Shown: positions 52,458 to 61,259, counted from the stretch's first letter. The stretch is DNA of 64,000 nucleotides from Bacillaceae bacterium (GCA_017656265.1 JACDOD010000009.1:62001-126000); one strand, 5' to 3'. Program-made: numbers and translations. The notes: generated from the letters alone by a model not told the origin.

Positions 52458-52629
52458 TTTAGGTATTTTTATAATAACATAACGGCGGAGGAAGTCAACA
52501 AAAATAGTCATCTTTTTATTTCGGTATGCACAACTTTTTTTGCGTGTGATCTATTTCATCATCTGTTTATATTTTTTTGGATGTTTATGATTTTGGATCT
52601 CATTGACCAGAAGCCAGAGCTTTTAGCTT

Positions 52630-52685
52630 ACCTACGAAAGATGTCTCCACCTCTTAGCGTTAGCGTAGGTGGTGGAGTATGTCAC
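52630..52685 (+). mobile_element. Probable right-end remnant of an IS200/IS605 (TnpB) element
   Basis: CTCCACC (52645-52651) and GGTGGAG (52671-52677) form a hairpin with CTTAGCGTTAGCG inside, followed by TATGTCAC. ACCTACG (52630-52636) can alternatively pair with CGTAGGT (52664-52670), a pseudoknot-like arrangement. This combination resembles the 3' end of TnpB-carrying elements, where the guide RNA is encoded. No tnpA or tnpB gene is present in the window; a 64-codon frame over this region is not called. Confidence 0.45.
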
Positions 52686-52771
52686 AGCAATAAAGGGTAT
52701 GGATTGCTTCAGGAGAGTAAGCTCATCTATAATAGTTCAGTGGATATTTTAGAGAGAGAAGAGGTTCTGGT

Positions 52772-53704
52772 ATGAGTGCAGAGAAGTTTTTTAAGCATCC
52801 CATCGGAGCGGCGATGGCAGCCTGTGCAGCCACCTTTTTGTGGGGGAGTGCCTTTCCGTTTGTGAAATGGAGTTATGAAGTACTGAATATACGTCCGGAA
52901 GAAACGTGGGAGCAGATATTGTTTGCGGGATATCGATTTTTTCTGGCTGCGTTAATGATATTCTTCTTTTTCTCGCTTGCACGGCAGAATATGAGGTTTC
53001 AGAAAGAAAACACGTCCAGAATTGTCAGAATAGGTTTCTTTCAGACGTTTTTGCAGTATATCTTGTTTTATATTGGCTTAAGCCACTCGACAGGAATACA
53101 GGGTTCGATTATCGCCGGGACCACTTCTTTTTTTCAGATGATCATTGCCCATTTTTTGTACCAGAATGACCATATGAATAAGAGAAAAGTATTCGGCCTG
53201 GTTATTGGTTTTACTGGAGTTGTATTCGTGAATATTCAGCAGGGGACGCTGAGTTTGGTATTTGGCCTTGGAGAGATCTTGCTCCTATTGGCTATGGTCA
53301 CCGGCGCAACTGGAAATATTCTGGCGAGAGAGGGGAGCCAGCAGATTCCGGTTCCTTACCTGACCGCATACCAGATGCTGTTTGGCTCAATCGGCTTACT
53401 TGCCGTTGGAGGATTTGCTGCTGGATGGTTCCCTTTTCAATTTAATTTTACGGCGGTATTGCTGCTCGGATATCTTTCTTTTTTATCAGCAGCAGGTTTT
53501 ATTTTGTGGAATAACGTGATGAAATACAATAAAGTCGGCAATATATCCATGTATTTGTTTCTCGTTCCTGTGTTTGGGGTCATGCTTTCAGGATTGATTT
53601 TAAATGAAGCGATTCACTTGTTTGTCTTATTAGGACTATCGTTTGTCGTAAGCGGTATTGTTATTGTCAACAGAAAAGGAAAAAAAGCCCGTGCCAGCAT
53701 CTGA
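52772..53704 (+). CDS. EamA/DMT superfamily transporter
   Basis: 310 residues, ten helices as two EamA repeats; 'ATFLWGSAFPFVKWSYEVL' in helix 1 and 'VIGFTGVVFVNIQQGTLSLV' before the second repeat are typical. Such drug/metabolite exporters usually export amino acids or related metabolites. GAGAGAGAAGAGG precedes ATG 52772. It is preceded by an IS605-like remnant and closed by a terminator overlapping its last codons. Confidence 0.9.
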   Translation: MSAEKFFKHPIGAAMAACAATFLWGSAFPFVKWSYEVLNIRPEETWEQILFAGYRFFLAALMIFFFFSLARQNMRFQKENTSRIVRIGFFQTFLQYILFYIGLSHSTGIQGSIIAGTTSFFQMIIAHFLYQNDHMNKRKVFGLVIGFTGVVFVNIQQGTLSLVFGLGEILLLLAMVTGATGNILAREGSQQIPVPYLTAYQMLFGSIGLLAVGGFAAGWFPFQFNFTAVLLLGYLSFLSAAGFILWNNVMKYNKVGNISMYLFLVPVFGVMLSGLILNEAIHLFVLLGLSFVVSGIVIVNRKGKKARASI

Positions 53705-53725
53705 TTAATCGCTGGGCGGGCTTTT
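53683..53725 (+). terminator. Rho-independent terminator after the EamA gene
   Basis: AAAAGCCCGTGCCAGC (53683-53698) pairs with GCTGGGCGGGCTTTT (53711-53725) with one bulged base. The left arm is in the coding end. Confidence 0.85.
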
Positions 53726-53786
53726 AATGAATATCCGTAAAAGTGGTTACGCATATGAAGGGTGATCTGTTCTGAGCCCTGGTTAT

Positions 53787-54986
53787 TCAGGAAATGCCGG
53801 CATCAGTACCGGAACCCGTTTGCATATCTGTATCGGATGTACTTCCTTTCACAGTGATGGCGACGAAAATGATAAAAATAATTACGGTTATGAAATAGAA
53901 AAATGATGCACCAGGTAAAAATTGGATAAACAGTCCTCCTAACAAAGGACCGATAATACTCCCGGCACTAAAGGAAACGCCGCAAAGGATATTGCCAGCA
54001 GGATGAAGGGATTTTGGTAGCATGTCGGTCATATAAGAGATCCCCAGAGAATAGATCGAACCGACCAGCATGCCTGAAAGGGTGAACAGAATAAAAAGCC
54101 AGAGCACTGAGTGTTCCAGCAGACCTGCAAAGAAAAATATGATACTTCCTGCTCCAAGGGCCAGAGCCAGCACTTTTTTTCGGCCAATACGGTCGCTCAG
54201 CATCCCGAGAGGAAGCTGCGTAATCAGGCTTCCAGCAGCAAATGATGGAATGATGAATGAAAGGATATCCACATCGTGACCGATCCGCATTCCATATACG
54301 GGAAAATTTCCATGAAGGCTTGCCTCTAAAAATCCATAGGCAAATGGCGGGAGCAGTGCGATCCATGCGAGTTTGAATGCTTCTTTAAATCGCCCTGCAG
54401 AAGAACTTGACGCAACTTCATACGGGTTATCATCTTCCGGCCACTCATTTCGGACAAAAAACATCAATGCCCAGATGAGCAGGCTTAATGATGCGCTGAC
54501 AAGAAACGGAAGGTAGGGATGTACAGATACCAGTCTGGTCATCAGTGGCCCAAGGGCAAATCCGAGCCCAAATGACAGCCCGTACAGGGCCATATTTCTG
54601 CCGCGGTTATGATCTTCGCTTGTCGTTGTAATCCATGTCTGGGTTCCGAAATGTAAAATATGATCTCCTATTCCTATCATTAATCGGAGAACAAACCAGA
54701 ACCATAAGGCTTCCCAAATAGTAAAGAAATATAACGACAAAATAACAAGAGCCCCTCCTGCAAGAATGACAGGTTTATATCCAAAACGGTGAAGGGGCTT
54801 CTCCATAAAAGGGGAGGCTAATAATACTCCAATGTATAAACCTGTAGCGTGCAGACCGTTGATGGAGGAGGAAATACCGCTGTTTTCCAGAATCACTGCA
54901 ATCAAGGGAAGCAGCATCCCTTGAGAAAACCCGGAAATCAATACGAGTGCAATTAAAATACGAAACCGACCTTTCTCAGATACCAT
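53787..54986 (-). CDS. yfkF: MFS transporter (YfkF position)
   Basis: 399 residues from ATG 54986, six bases after AAAGGGGGAA; 28 open codons upstream are not coding. Twelve helices, with the MFS loop motif 'GMLSDRIGRKKVLAL' after helix 8. It resembles YfkF-like drug or metabolite exporters, and its place before yfkD/yfkC supports this, though sequence alone does not prove orthology. Divergent from the OsmC gene. Confidence 0.85.
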   Translation of the reverse strand: MVSEKGRFRILIALVLISGFSQGMLLPLIAVILENSGISSSINGLHATGLYIGVLLASPFMEKPLHRFGYKPVILAGGALVILSLYFFTIWEALWFWFVLRLMIGIGDHILHFGTQTWITTTSEDHNRGRNMALYGLSFGLGFALGPLMTRLVSVHPYLPFLVSASLSLLIWALMFFVRNEWPEDDNPYEVASSSSAGRFKEAFKLAWIALLPPFAYGFLEASLHGNFPVYGMRIGHDVDILSFIIPSFAAGSLITQLPLGMLSDRIGRKKVLALALGAGSIIFFFAGLLEHSVLWLFILFTLSGMLVGSIYSLGISYMTDMLPKSLHPAGNILCGVSFSAGSIIGPLLGGLFIQFLPGASFFYFITVIIFIIFVAITVKGSTSDTDMQTGSGTDAGIS

Positions 54987-55129
54987 GAGTATTCCCCCTT
55001 TGATGAATGGACAGTGATTATTGTAACCGATTGAGGAAAAAAAGAAATAAAAAATGCTTAAGTTTTGCAAAAGTCAGTTATTAGAGGTTAATTTATATGT
55101 ACAAACATTTATTGAGGGGTTGTAGAAAC

Positions 55130-55513
55130 ATGGAATTTAAATTAAAGGGAAACAAGATTGAAACAGAATTTGAATATGGAAAGTTAGATATCTCTGCGAA
55201 TTCAGAATATGGATTTCGTCCTTTTCAACTGATGATCGCTTCCATTGCAGCCTGCAGCGGTTCGGTTTTTAAAAAGGTGCTGGATAAAAAGCGGATGGAT
55301 TATGAAGATATTACGATCTCGGTTGATTATAAACGAAGCGGGGATCAGATCAATCGAATTGAGAAAATTCATCTTTCGTTTTTTGTAAAAGGTCAAAATC
55401 TAGATCAAAAACAACTGGAAAAAAGCCTCGCCCTTTCTCATAAATATTGTTCAATGGTTCAGTCCGTAAAGGAGAGCATAGATATTACGGTATCTGTTGA
55501 AATTAAAGAGTAA
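55130..55513 (+). CDS. OsmC/Ohr family protein
   Basis: 127 residues. OsmC fold with 'FRPFQLMIASIAACSGSVF' carrying the first reactive Cys, and the second Cys in 'LSHKYCSMVQSVKESID'. These proteins reduce organic hydroperoxides. ATG 55130 follows GAGGGG; the frame opens further upstream without support. It lies where B. subtilis has chaA (yfkE) between yfkF and yfkD. Confidence 0.88.
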   Translation: MEFKLKGNKIETEFEYGKLDISANSEYGFRPFQLMIASIAACSGSVFKKVLDKKRMDYEDITISVDYKRSGDQINRIEKIHLSFFVKGQNLDQKQLEKSLALSHKYCSMVQSVKESIDITVSVEIKE

Positions 55514-55597
55514 TGAAATAGTGGGATTTTGCCGCAGTCCTAATTATGTGCATAGATTTTTCTTCCTTGAAAAAAATAAGAAAAAAATGAAAGGACT

Positions 55598-56410
55598 GTG
55601 GTGATTGTGAAAAAAATATGTCCCGCATTGCTCATCTCCTTTTTAATCGGATTTATGCTGCTGCCCGGGATGATTTTCGCCGAAGAAAAAGCGGAAAAGA
55701 TCACACCAAAAAATATCCCGAGCCATGTTTTAAATATTTCCAAAGAAAACACATATCCAAACTCGACGAAGGACTTCACCTTCCTCGAACCAAGCGATTT
55801 AACAAAGGAGCTCATTGAAAGCTCAGAAGTGAAAATTGATAATCCAGAGCTCATTAAGATGCTGAATGAGACGACCATTAAACCTTCTCCCATTGCCTTT
55901 GGCTATCGGAGCATGATCTACCTGGGAAGCTGGCCATTAAATTATGAATCCCAGGAAACCAGCGTAAACTGGGAATACCAGCAGATTAATGTGAACCAGG
56001 TCAATAATTACGGCGGAAACAGCAAGAAAACGCTGCATTATATTCAAGAACAGAGGAAGGAAATTAATGGAGGACTAACCTCGAAGGTTGACCATCCCAG
56101 GGACATTAAACGGCTTATTTTACTGAAGGCTCAGGAAAATGTTGACCTTCCGTTATCTTTTAAAACGGTCATCGGAAAAGGGACGAAAAAAGGCCAGACA
56201 TACGGTATCCCAACGAAAAAAACAGGCTATCTGTATGCCTATGCACCCGCCGTCAATGAAAAAGGGGTTATTACCTTTGGAGAAGTATATATCAAATTAA
56301 AGGGTTCAGAAAAATCTCTTGTCGTAAAAAACGTGGAAAAGCAGGGGATAGGAGCCTGGATTCCGATTCAAGATTATGTCGCTTTTTCTTTCCAGTTAAA
56401 AAATCATTAA
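55598..56410 (+). CDS. yfkD: YfkD-like exported protein
   Basis: 270 residues. A signal peptide ('CPALLISFLIGFMLLPGM') ends near 'IFAEE', followed by a domain with 'LNISKENTYPNSTKDFTFLE' and 'SVNWEYQQINVNQVNN', matching YfkD of B. subtilis in length and order. Function is unknown; it is likely secreted or wall-facing. A shared terminator separates it from the convergent mscS-type gene, as in the yfkD/yfkC arrangement. Confidence 0.85.
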   Translation: MVIVKKICPALLISFLIGFMLLPGMIFAEEKAEKITPKNIPSHVLNISKENTYPNSTKDFTFLEPSDLTKELIESSEVKIDNPELIKMLNETTIKPSPIAFGYRSMIYLGSWPLNYESQETSVNWEYQQINVNQVNNYGGNSKKTLHYIQEQRKEINGGLTSKVDHPRDIKRLILLKAQENVDLPLSFKTVIGKGTKKGQTYGIPTKKTGYLYAYAPAVNEKGVITFGEVYIKLKGSEKSLVVKNVEKQGIGAWIPIQDYVAFSFQLKNH

Positions 56411-56416
56411 GTAAGA

Positions 56417-56460
56417 AAAAAGTCCGCTCATTCCGGCTGTCTGCCGGGAGCGGACTTTAT
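56417..56460. terminator. Two-way terminator between yfkD and yfkC
   Basis: AAAAAGTCCGCT (about 56417-56428) pairs with AGCGGACTTT (56449-56458); an inner TTCCGG/CCGGGA pair extends the stem. It lies between convergent genes and overlaps the yfkC stop. Confidence 0.85.
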
Positions 56461-57300
56461 TTCTATATGCTGTTCGGCCATTTCAATCTGATGCTCGTAT
56501 AAGGTTTCGGCAAGAATCTGTCTGACGCGTTTGGCAGCTGTCCAGTATACTTGATCATCTACAAGACCAATAACTGTATATTGATATCCACGAAAATCAT
56601 TATTCAACGATGTCATGCCATACACTTGAAAGGGTTCAATAGATTCACCAGCTGGATTACGCTTTAAATAAGTGTCCAATTCATTGTTCATCCTCCGGCA
56701 GGCCACTTCAAGGGTGGCAAATACCTTTTTGGGATCCTCATAAAAACTGGTGGTCACATTTTCGATAACCCGCATCTTTTCAATATTATAATTTTGAATC
56801 GTTTTGATTTCCCCGTTGCTGATCGTCAGCAGCTTTCCGCTCCATTCCCTGATTTTCAGAAAACGAAGTCCGATATCTTCCACCGTTCCATTAAACGTGT
56901 TGTTAACGGAAACAAAGTCTCCTTTGTGCAGCTGCTTTTCATAAAGCAGAAAAACCCCTGATAACATATCACGGATAATACTCTGTGCTCCAAGGCCTAA
57001 AACCACACCTAGAATTCCGGCACCAGCCAGAACTTGAGTAACCGGTGCTCCAAATACCATCAGAGTATAAATAATAAATCCAAAGGTCGCGGTGTACCGT
57101 ACGATGGAATTAATCATAGATTCCAGTGTCTGTTCTTTCCGTTCTTCCAAAAAATCTGTGCGTCTGAAAAAGGACTGCACGAGTCTTTTGATGATATATA
57201 CAGCCAAAACCGTTATGATGGCTCCAGTGATTAATTGGAAAATAGGGTTTTCAAACCATTCGCTTAAAAACTTTGTCGTTTCAGTAACGAATACAGGCAT
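56428..57300 (-). CDS. yfkC: Mechanosensitive channel, MscS family (YfkC-like)
   Basis: 290 residues. Three N-terminal helices, the third being 'VLAGAGILGVVLGLGAQSII' (the gate-lining helix of MscS), then the beta domain with 'GDFVSVNNTFNGTVEDIGLR' and a C-terminal cytoplasmic domain. It relieves hypo-osmotic pressure. AGGAGGAACATAT precedes ATG 57300. Convergent with yfkD, as in B. subtilis. Confidence 0.9.
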   Translation of the reverse strand: MPVFVTETTKFLSEWFENPIFQLITGAIITVLAVYIIKRLVQSFFRRTDFLEERKEQTLESMINSIVRYTATFGFIIYTLMVFGAPVTQVLAGAGILGVVLGLGAQSIIRDMLSGVFLLYEKQLHKGDFVSVNNTFNGTVEDIGLRFLKIREWSGKLLTISNGEIKTIQNYNIEKMRVIENVTTSFYEDPKKVFATLEVACRRMNNELDTYLKRNPAGESIEPFQVYGMTSLNNDFRGYQYTVIGLVDDQVYWTAAKRVRQILAETLYEHQIEMAEQHIEIKSAPGRQPE

Positions 57301-57472
57301 ATATGTTCCTCCTATGGCTTCATATAGCTATTATACCTAATCTTTCTCAACTATATTTGAAAAATATATTGTATTAGGCTTGATTTTTTTAAATAATTAC
57401 TTTATCATGATAAATCGTTAATATATTATCGTGATAATAAGATAAAACAATGTACAAAGAGAGGGATTTGAC

Positions 57473-58798
57473 ATGTCAGTGCTAACAGATCCAGTGATTA
57501 TGTCAGTGCTAGTTATGGCAGTATTAAGTTTGTTTCGAGTCAATGTAATGATAGCAATTATTGCAGCTTCTTTAACAGCAGGTTCCCTTTCCGGTCTTTC
57601 TTTTCAGGACACCATAGATTTGTTGATAGACGGTATGGGAGATCAGTCGAGTACAGCTTTAAGTTATATTTTGCTGGGTGCTTTTGCGGCCGCTATCGGA
57701 TATACAGGGATTACCAATGTACTGGTGAAAAGCCTCCTGAACGTGATAAAGGGAAAAAGGGGAATCATGCTGCTTGTGATTGCCGGTGTAGCATCTTTGT
57801 CCCAGAATGTCATTCCGGTTCATATCGCTTTTATCCCGATTTTAATTCCGCCTTTATTAAAATTATTTGATCAGATGAAAGTAGACCGCCGTGGTGTGGC
57901 TGCAGCCCTGACCTTTGGCTTGAAAGCGCCTTATATTATGATACCGGCAGGGTTTGGGCTGATTTTTCATGGCATCATTCAGAGTGAAATGGAGAATAAT
58001 GGTGCAGCCATTTCCATGGAGGAGGTTGCATTATCCATGCTTATTCCCGGTTTTGGGATGATTGCCGGTCTTTTAATTGCGGTATTTTTCAGCTACCGTA
58101 AAGACCGTGACTACCCGATGGAAGCACAAATCGCTGAAGAGGCCGCAGCGGGGTTGGAAGAAGATCTATCCGGGCACCGCTTTCAGTACAAGCATGTGCT
58201 GACACTCGTAGCGATTGTGGCTGCCCTTGCTGTTCAATTAATGACACAAAATTTAATTTTAGGTGCTTTAACAGGAATTGTTCTGATGTTTATGTTTGCG
58301 CAGGTTCCTTTCCCAAAGGGAGAAAATATATTTTCAGAAGGGATCTCCATGATGGGGATGATTGCTTTCATCATGTTAGTAGCGTCTGGTTATGGTCATA
58401 TATTAAAGGAAACTGGAGCGGTAGCAGCACTGGTTGAACAGTCTTCATCCATTCTCAGCAACAGTAAGCCAGTAATTGCATTTCTTCTGCTTCTGGTTGG
58501 GTTGCTTGTAACCATGGGAATTGGAACCTCTTTTGGTACGATTCCAATATTAGCTGCTCTCTACGTGCCAATTGCTGCGGTAGCCGGCTTTTCGCCAATG
58601 GCTATTGCTGCCCTGATCGGAACAGCAGGAGCTCTTGGAGATGCAGGTTCACCGGCTTCAGACAGTACCCTGGGACCGACATCAGGCTTGAATGCTGATG
58701 GAAAACATCATCATATCTGGGATACATGCGTCCCAACCTTTCTGCACTACAATATTCCATTATTTATCTTTGGCTGGATCGCCGCTATCATACTGTAA
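57473..58798 (+). CDS. Na+/H+ antiporter family protein (NhaC/YuiF-like)
   Basis: 441 residues, about 11-12 helices. Repeated small-residue motifs such as 'SYILLGAFAAAIGYTGI', 'ASLSQNVIPVHIAFIPIL' and 'GALGDAGSPASDSTLGPTSG' mark the NhaC-type ion transporter fold, closest in appearance to YuiF-like proteins. It exchanges Na+ for H+ or carries amino acids with Na+; which cannot be told from sequence. GAGAGGG precedes ATG 57473. Confidence 0.85.
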   Translation: MSVLTDPVIMSVLVMAVLSLFRVNVMIAIIAASLTAGSLSGLSFQDTIDLLIDGMGDQSSTALSYILLGAFAAAIGYTGITNVLVKSLLNVIKGKRGIMLLVIAGVASLSQNVIPVHIAFIPILIPPLLKLFDQMKVDRRGVAAALTFGLKAPYIMIPAGFGLIFHGIIQSEMENNGAAISMEEVALSMLIPGFGMIAGLLIAVFFSYRKDRDYPMEAQIAEEAAAGLEEDLSGHRFQYKHVLTLVAIVAALAVQLMTQNLILGALTGIVLMFMFAQVPFPKGENIFSEGISMMGMIAFIMLVASGYGHILKETGAVAALVEQSSSILSNSKPVIAFLLLLVGLLVTMGIGTSFGTIPILAALYVPIAAVAGFSPMAIAALIGTAGALGDAGSPASDSTLGPTSGLNADGKHHHIWDTCVPTFLHYNIPLFIFGWIAAIIL

Positions 58799-58824
58799 AA
58801 ATGGTGGTAGAATCCTTCCGCATG

Positions 58825-58854
58825 AGGTGCCACATATGGTGGCGCCTGTTTTTT
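58825..58854 (+). terminator. Rho-independent terminator after the antiporter gene
   Basis: AGGTGCCAC (58825-58833) pairs with GTGGCGCCT (58839-58847), followed by GTTTTTT. Confidence 0.85.
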
Positions 58855-58959
58855 ATGAAGTTCCTGTTCTTTCTGGGGGTTCTGTTTTTCTGGGGTTTCT
58901 GCTCTTCTGAGTGCCTGCCCTTTTGAGGTTCCTGTACTTCTAATGATGTTAGTGCCCGT

Positions 58960-59000
58960 GCCTGTCACTTGTCGAGTTTTGTCGGTGGCAGGCGTTTTTT
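58960..59000 (+). repeat. CCTGTCACTTGTCGA-type hairpin (first copy)
   Basis: GCCTGTCAC (58960-58968) pairs with GTGGCAGGC (58985-58993), with TTGTCGA and TGTCGG inside, then GTTTTTTAT. The same 15-base core, CCTGTCACTTGTCGA, recurs at 63765 and inverted at 63854, so it is a small repeat family with terminator-like form. The rest of the 336-base gap before pdaA holds no recognised feature. Confidence 0.75.
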
Positions 59001-59134
59001 ATGCCTGTAAGCTGAACACCATCCTATCTTCCCCTTTGAAACGAGGATGACAGTTTTCATATTCGCAAATCCAACTTCAGCATGCATGTTTTTTTATGGC
59101 TCGCAAAAAATAGGAAAAAAAGCAGGTGAGTCAG

Positions 59135-59932
59135 ATGAGAAAAATATGTAAACATATAGCAGCAGTGTTAGCAGCTGTATTATTGTTGACTCCTCTATCC
59201 GTACAGGCCGTCGATAACAATGGCTATGGCTGGGGCTATAAAGCCAAAAAAAATAATCAGCCCCCTGAAGTGGGAAAGTATGGCCCTATTCTCGAGAAAT
59301 ATGATGGAATTTACCTTGATCCATCCGGAGATAAAGTCATCTATCTAACCTTCGATAATGGATATGAACAGGGGTATACAGGAAAAATTTTAGATGTATT
59401 AAAAAAGAAAAAAGTACCCGCGACTTTTTTTGTCACTGGTCACTATGTGAAAAGTGAACCGGAACTGATCAAGCGTATGGCAGAAGAAGGGCACATTATT
59501 GGCAATCACTCATGGAGCCATCCTGACTTTACGAAATTATCAAAAGGAAAAATGAAACAGGAGCTGGAAAAGGTCCGCAAACAGGTGTCCGAAATCACGG
59601 GGAACTCTTATATGAAATATGTGCGACCGCCCCGGGGGACCTTTAGTGAACGGACATTAAAGGCAGCAAAAGAGCTTGGCTACATTCATGTGTTCTGGTC
59701 ATTAGCCTTTGTCGACTGGAACACAGACCATCAGAAGGGCTGGGAGTACGCATATAAGAGTGTCATCAGCCAAATCCATCCCGGAGCCGTCATTCTTCTT
59801 CATACGGTATCCCAGGACAATGCAGAAGCATTGGGCCCTCTGATTGATGAACTGAGAAAACGGGGATACAAATTTAAAAGCCTCGATGACCTGATGTGGA
59901 AAAGATTAACACCCCTAAGCGTCTTTTATTGA
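59135..59932 (+). CDS. pdaA: Polysaccharide deacetylase PdaA (muramic-delta-lactam synthesis)
   Basis: 265 residues from ATG 59135 (GTG 59126 is an alternative). A signal peptide ends near 'VQAVDN'. The NodB domain has 'LTFDNGYEQGYTGKILDVLK' (the PdaA-type Asp), 'NHSWSHPDF' and 'RPPRGTFSER'. It removes the acetyl group from MurNAc so that muramic lactam can form in the spore cortex, needed for germination. Its presence indicates sporulation. Lies in yfj-region order near yfjP/yfjO. Confidence 0.93.
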   Translation: MRKICKHIAAVLAAVLLLTPLSVQAVDNNGYGWGYKAKKNNQPPEVGKYGPILEKYDGIYLDPSGDKVIYLTFDNGYEQGYTGKILDVLKKKKVPATFFVTGHYVKSEPELIKRMAEEGHIIGNHSWSHPDFTKLSKGKMKQELEKVRKQVSEITGNSYMKYVRPPRGTFSERTLKAAKELGYIHVFWSLAFVDWNTDHQKGWEYAYKSVISQIHPGAVILLHTVSQDNAEALGPLIDELRKRGYKFKSLDDLMWKRLTPLSVFY

Positions 59933-60052
59933 AGAGGACACCAGAAGGGAATTTTCCCAATTTTTAAGGGTGAATATTTTTATCTGCCATTGAAAAATAT
60001 AAGTACTGTTGAGGCAACAGCCCAACAAAATTTCCTGGAGGTGTCCGACGTT

Positions 60053-60343
60053 ATGAATCAACAAAATCAACAGCAAAACCAACAGCAAATCCAACAAGCC
60101 TTGAATGCTGCACAGCAGGCGCAGCAGGCCGTACAGCAAGCTCAGGCAAATGCTAATCCGCAGCAAATTCAGCAGGCCCAAAAACAATTACAGCAAGCTC
60201 AACAGCAAGTTCAGCAGGCTCAGCAGCAAGCCCAGCAACAGCAAACTCAGGCGTCTGCTCAACAACAGCAGCAGCTTCAGCAGGCTCAGCAGCAGCTTCA
60301 GCAAGCACAGTCCGCTATTCAGCAAGCTCAACAGCAGCAATAA
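60053..60343 (+). CDS. Glutamine-rich small protein, 96 residues
   Basis: ATG 60053 has GGAGGTG at normal spacing and a perfect terminator follows, so this is a real transcription unit. Glutamine makes up 57 of 96 residues; Ala most of the rest, in repeats like 'QQAQQQVQQAQQQ'. Only one residue (Lys) is charged. No signal peptide. Such a chain could form a coiled-coil or an aggregating, prion-like assembly. Lying next to pdaA, a spore-structural role (compare the Gln-rich gamma-SASP) is possible but unproven. Confidence 0.75.
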   Translation: MNQQNQQQNQQQIQQALNAAQQAQQAVQQAQANANPQQIQQAQKQLQQAQQQVQQAQQQAQQQQTQASAQQQQQLQQAQQQLQQAQSAIQQAQQQQ

Positions 60344-60356
60344 CATGATTTTTTGT

Positions 60357-60385
60357 AAAAGCCCCCTTATATAAGGGGCTTTTTT
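60357..60385 (+). terminator. Rho-independent terminator after the Gln-rich gene
   Basis: AAAAGCCCCCTTA (60357-60369) pairs with TAAGGGGCTTTTTT (60372-60385) around a two-base turn, with one bulge; the T-run is part of the right arm. Confidence 0.9.
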
Positions 60386-60420
60386 CATTTGGATTTATCG
60401 ACCCTTGAAATTTTTTTGTC

Positions 60421-60641
60421 CCTCCACCAGCTTCGTGATAGCCGAAACAGCATCGGGTTTTTGTGGAAATGGTCTTCATCAGGGTTATGAAAGCCAAATC
60501 AGCATCGGGTTTTTATGGAAATGTTCTTCATCAGGATTATGAAGGCCAAAAGTGTATGAAATTATTGCGGAGAAGTTCTTCATCAGGGTTATGAAGGCCA
60601 AAACACCATGAAATTTTTGCGCAAATCATGACTTCATAAGG
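60421..60641 (+). repeat. 52-base tandem array, four copies
   Basis: TCTTCATCAGGRTTATGAARGCCAAA recurs exactly every 52 bases (60473, 60525, 60577), with diverged copies at 60421 and a partial one at 60630. The first two full units share AGCATCGGGTTTTT, the last two ATGAAATTWTTGCG, so the array has two sub-types. It is non-coding in all frames over its full length. The following 230 bases (60642-60872) hold no recognised feature. Confidence 0.85.
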
Positions 60642-60872
60642 AACAAAATTAGGTTTAGTGAGGTTGTCCGTTATGTGTACTCTACAGGAAGGTGAAAATT
60701 CACTCCGTTCCCCCTCTATGACGGACAGAGCATAAAAAGATGCGAAGTGATCCAGCCCCATTTTTCTCATCCTCTCTGAAATTGACCTGATCACATGTGC
60801 CCCTGCGCATAAAGTCTTAAGTCGCCCACCACCTTACAAGTTGTTGATAATCAGGCAGTCATTCTCCATAAA

Positions 60873-60906
60873 AAAAGGCTGTCCGGAACAAACCGAACAG
60901 CCTTTT
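60873..60906 (-). terminator. Rho-independent terminator of the DUF3918-like gene
   Basis: AAAAGGCTGTCCGG (60873-60886) pairs with CCGAACAGCCTTTT (60893-60906) with one mismatch, followed by TTATGG on the minus strand. Confidence 0.85.
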
Positions 60907-60965
60907 CATCAGGTTATAAGCATATTTTTTCAGGAAGCATTTTTTGATAAAAGCTGGAGAGATGA

Positions 60966-61259
60966 TTACTGGTTTTTATTTCTGTTTTCCTGATCTTTTT
61001 GATCGGGAGAAAGTTCAGCCGAAAATTCAACAGCCGCCTGTTGTGGTGATACGGGAGAAATACGGCGGATAGGGTTTGGTCTCTGATTTGCGTTATCTCT
61101 CTGGCCCATGCGGGAAAAAGCAAACGTTAATACAGTAGCACCCAGGCTGAGCAGCGTAAATAACATGCCGCCGTTGCGCCTTCTTTTCCTTCCGAACATT
61201 TGAAAGCGTCTTAGAGGCTGTCTTTGAAACATTGTACGAAACCATCTAAGGTTATTCAT
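60966..61259 (-). CDS. Small basic membrane-anchored protein (DUF3918/YrzQ-like)
   Basis: 97 residues from ATG 61259, ten bases after GGAGG. A basic N-terminus ('MFGRKRRRNGG') precedes one hydrophobic helix ('MLFTLLSLGATVLTFAF') and a polar tail rich in Pro, Gln and Asn. The pattern recalls YrzQ/DUF3918 proteins of Bacillus, but identity is not certain. Divergent from yfjP. Confidence 0.65.
   Translation of the reverse strand: MNNLRWFRTMFQRQPLRRFQMFGRKRRRNGGMLFTLLSLGATVLTFAFSRMGQRDNANQRPNPIRRISPVSPQQAAVEFSAELSPDQKDQENRNKNQ

Noticed and set aside
52581-52775. 64-codon open frame before the EamA gene
   Set aside because: No ribosome site, and it runs through a structured IS605-like end.
60537-60794. 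85-codon minus-strand frame across the 52-base array
   Set aside because: It covers tandem repeats, lacks a ribosome site and ends without a terminator.
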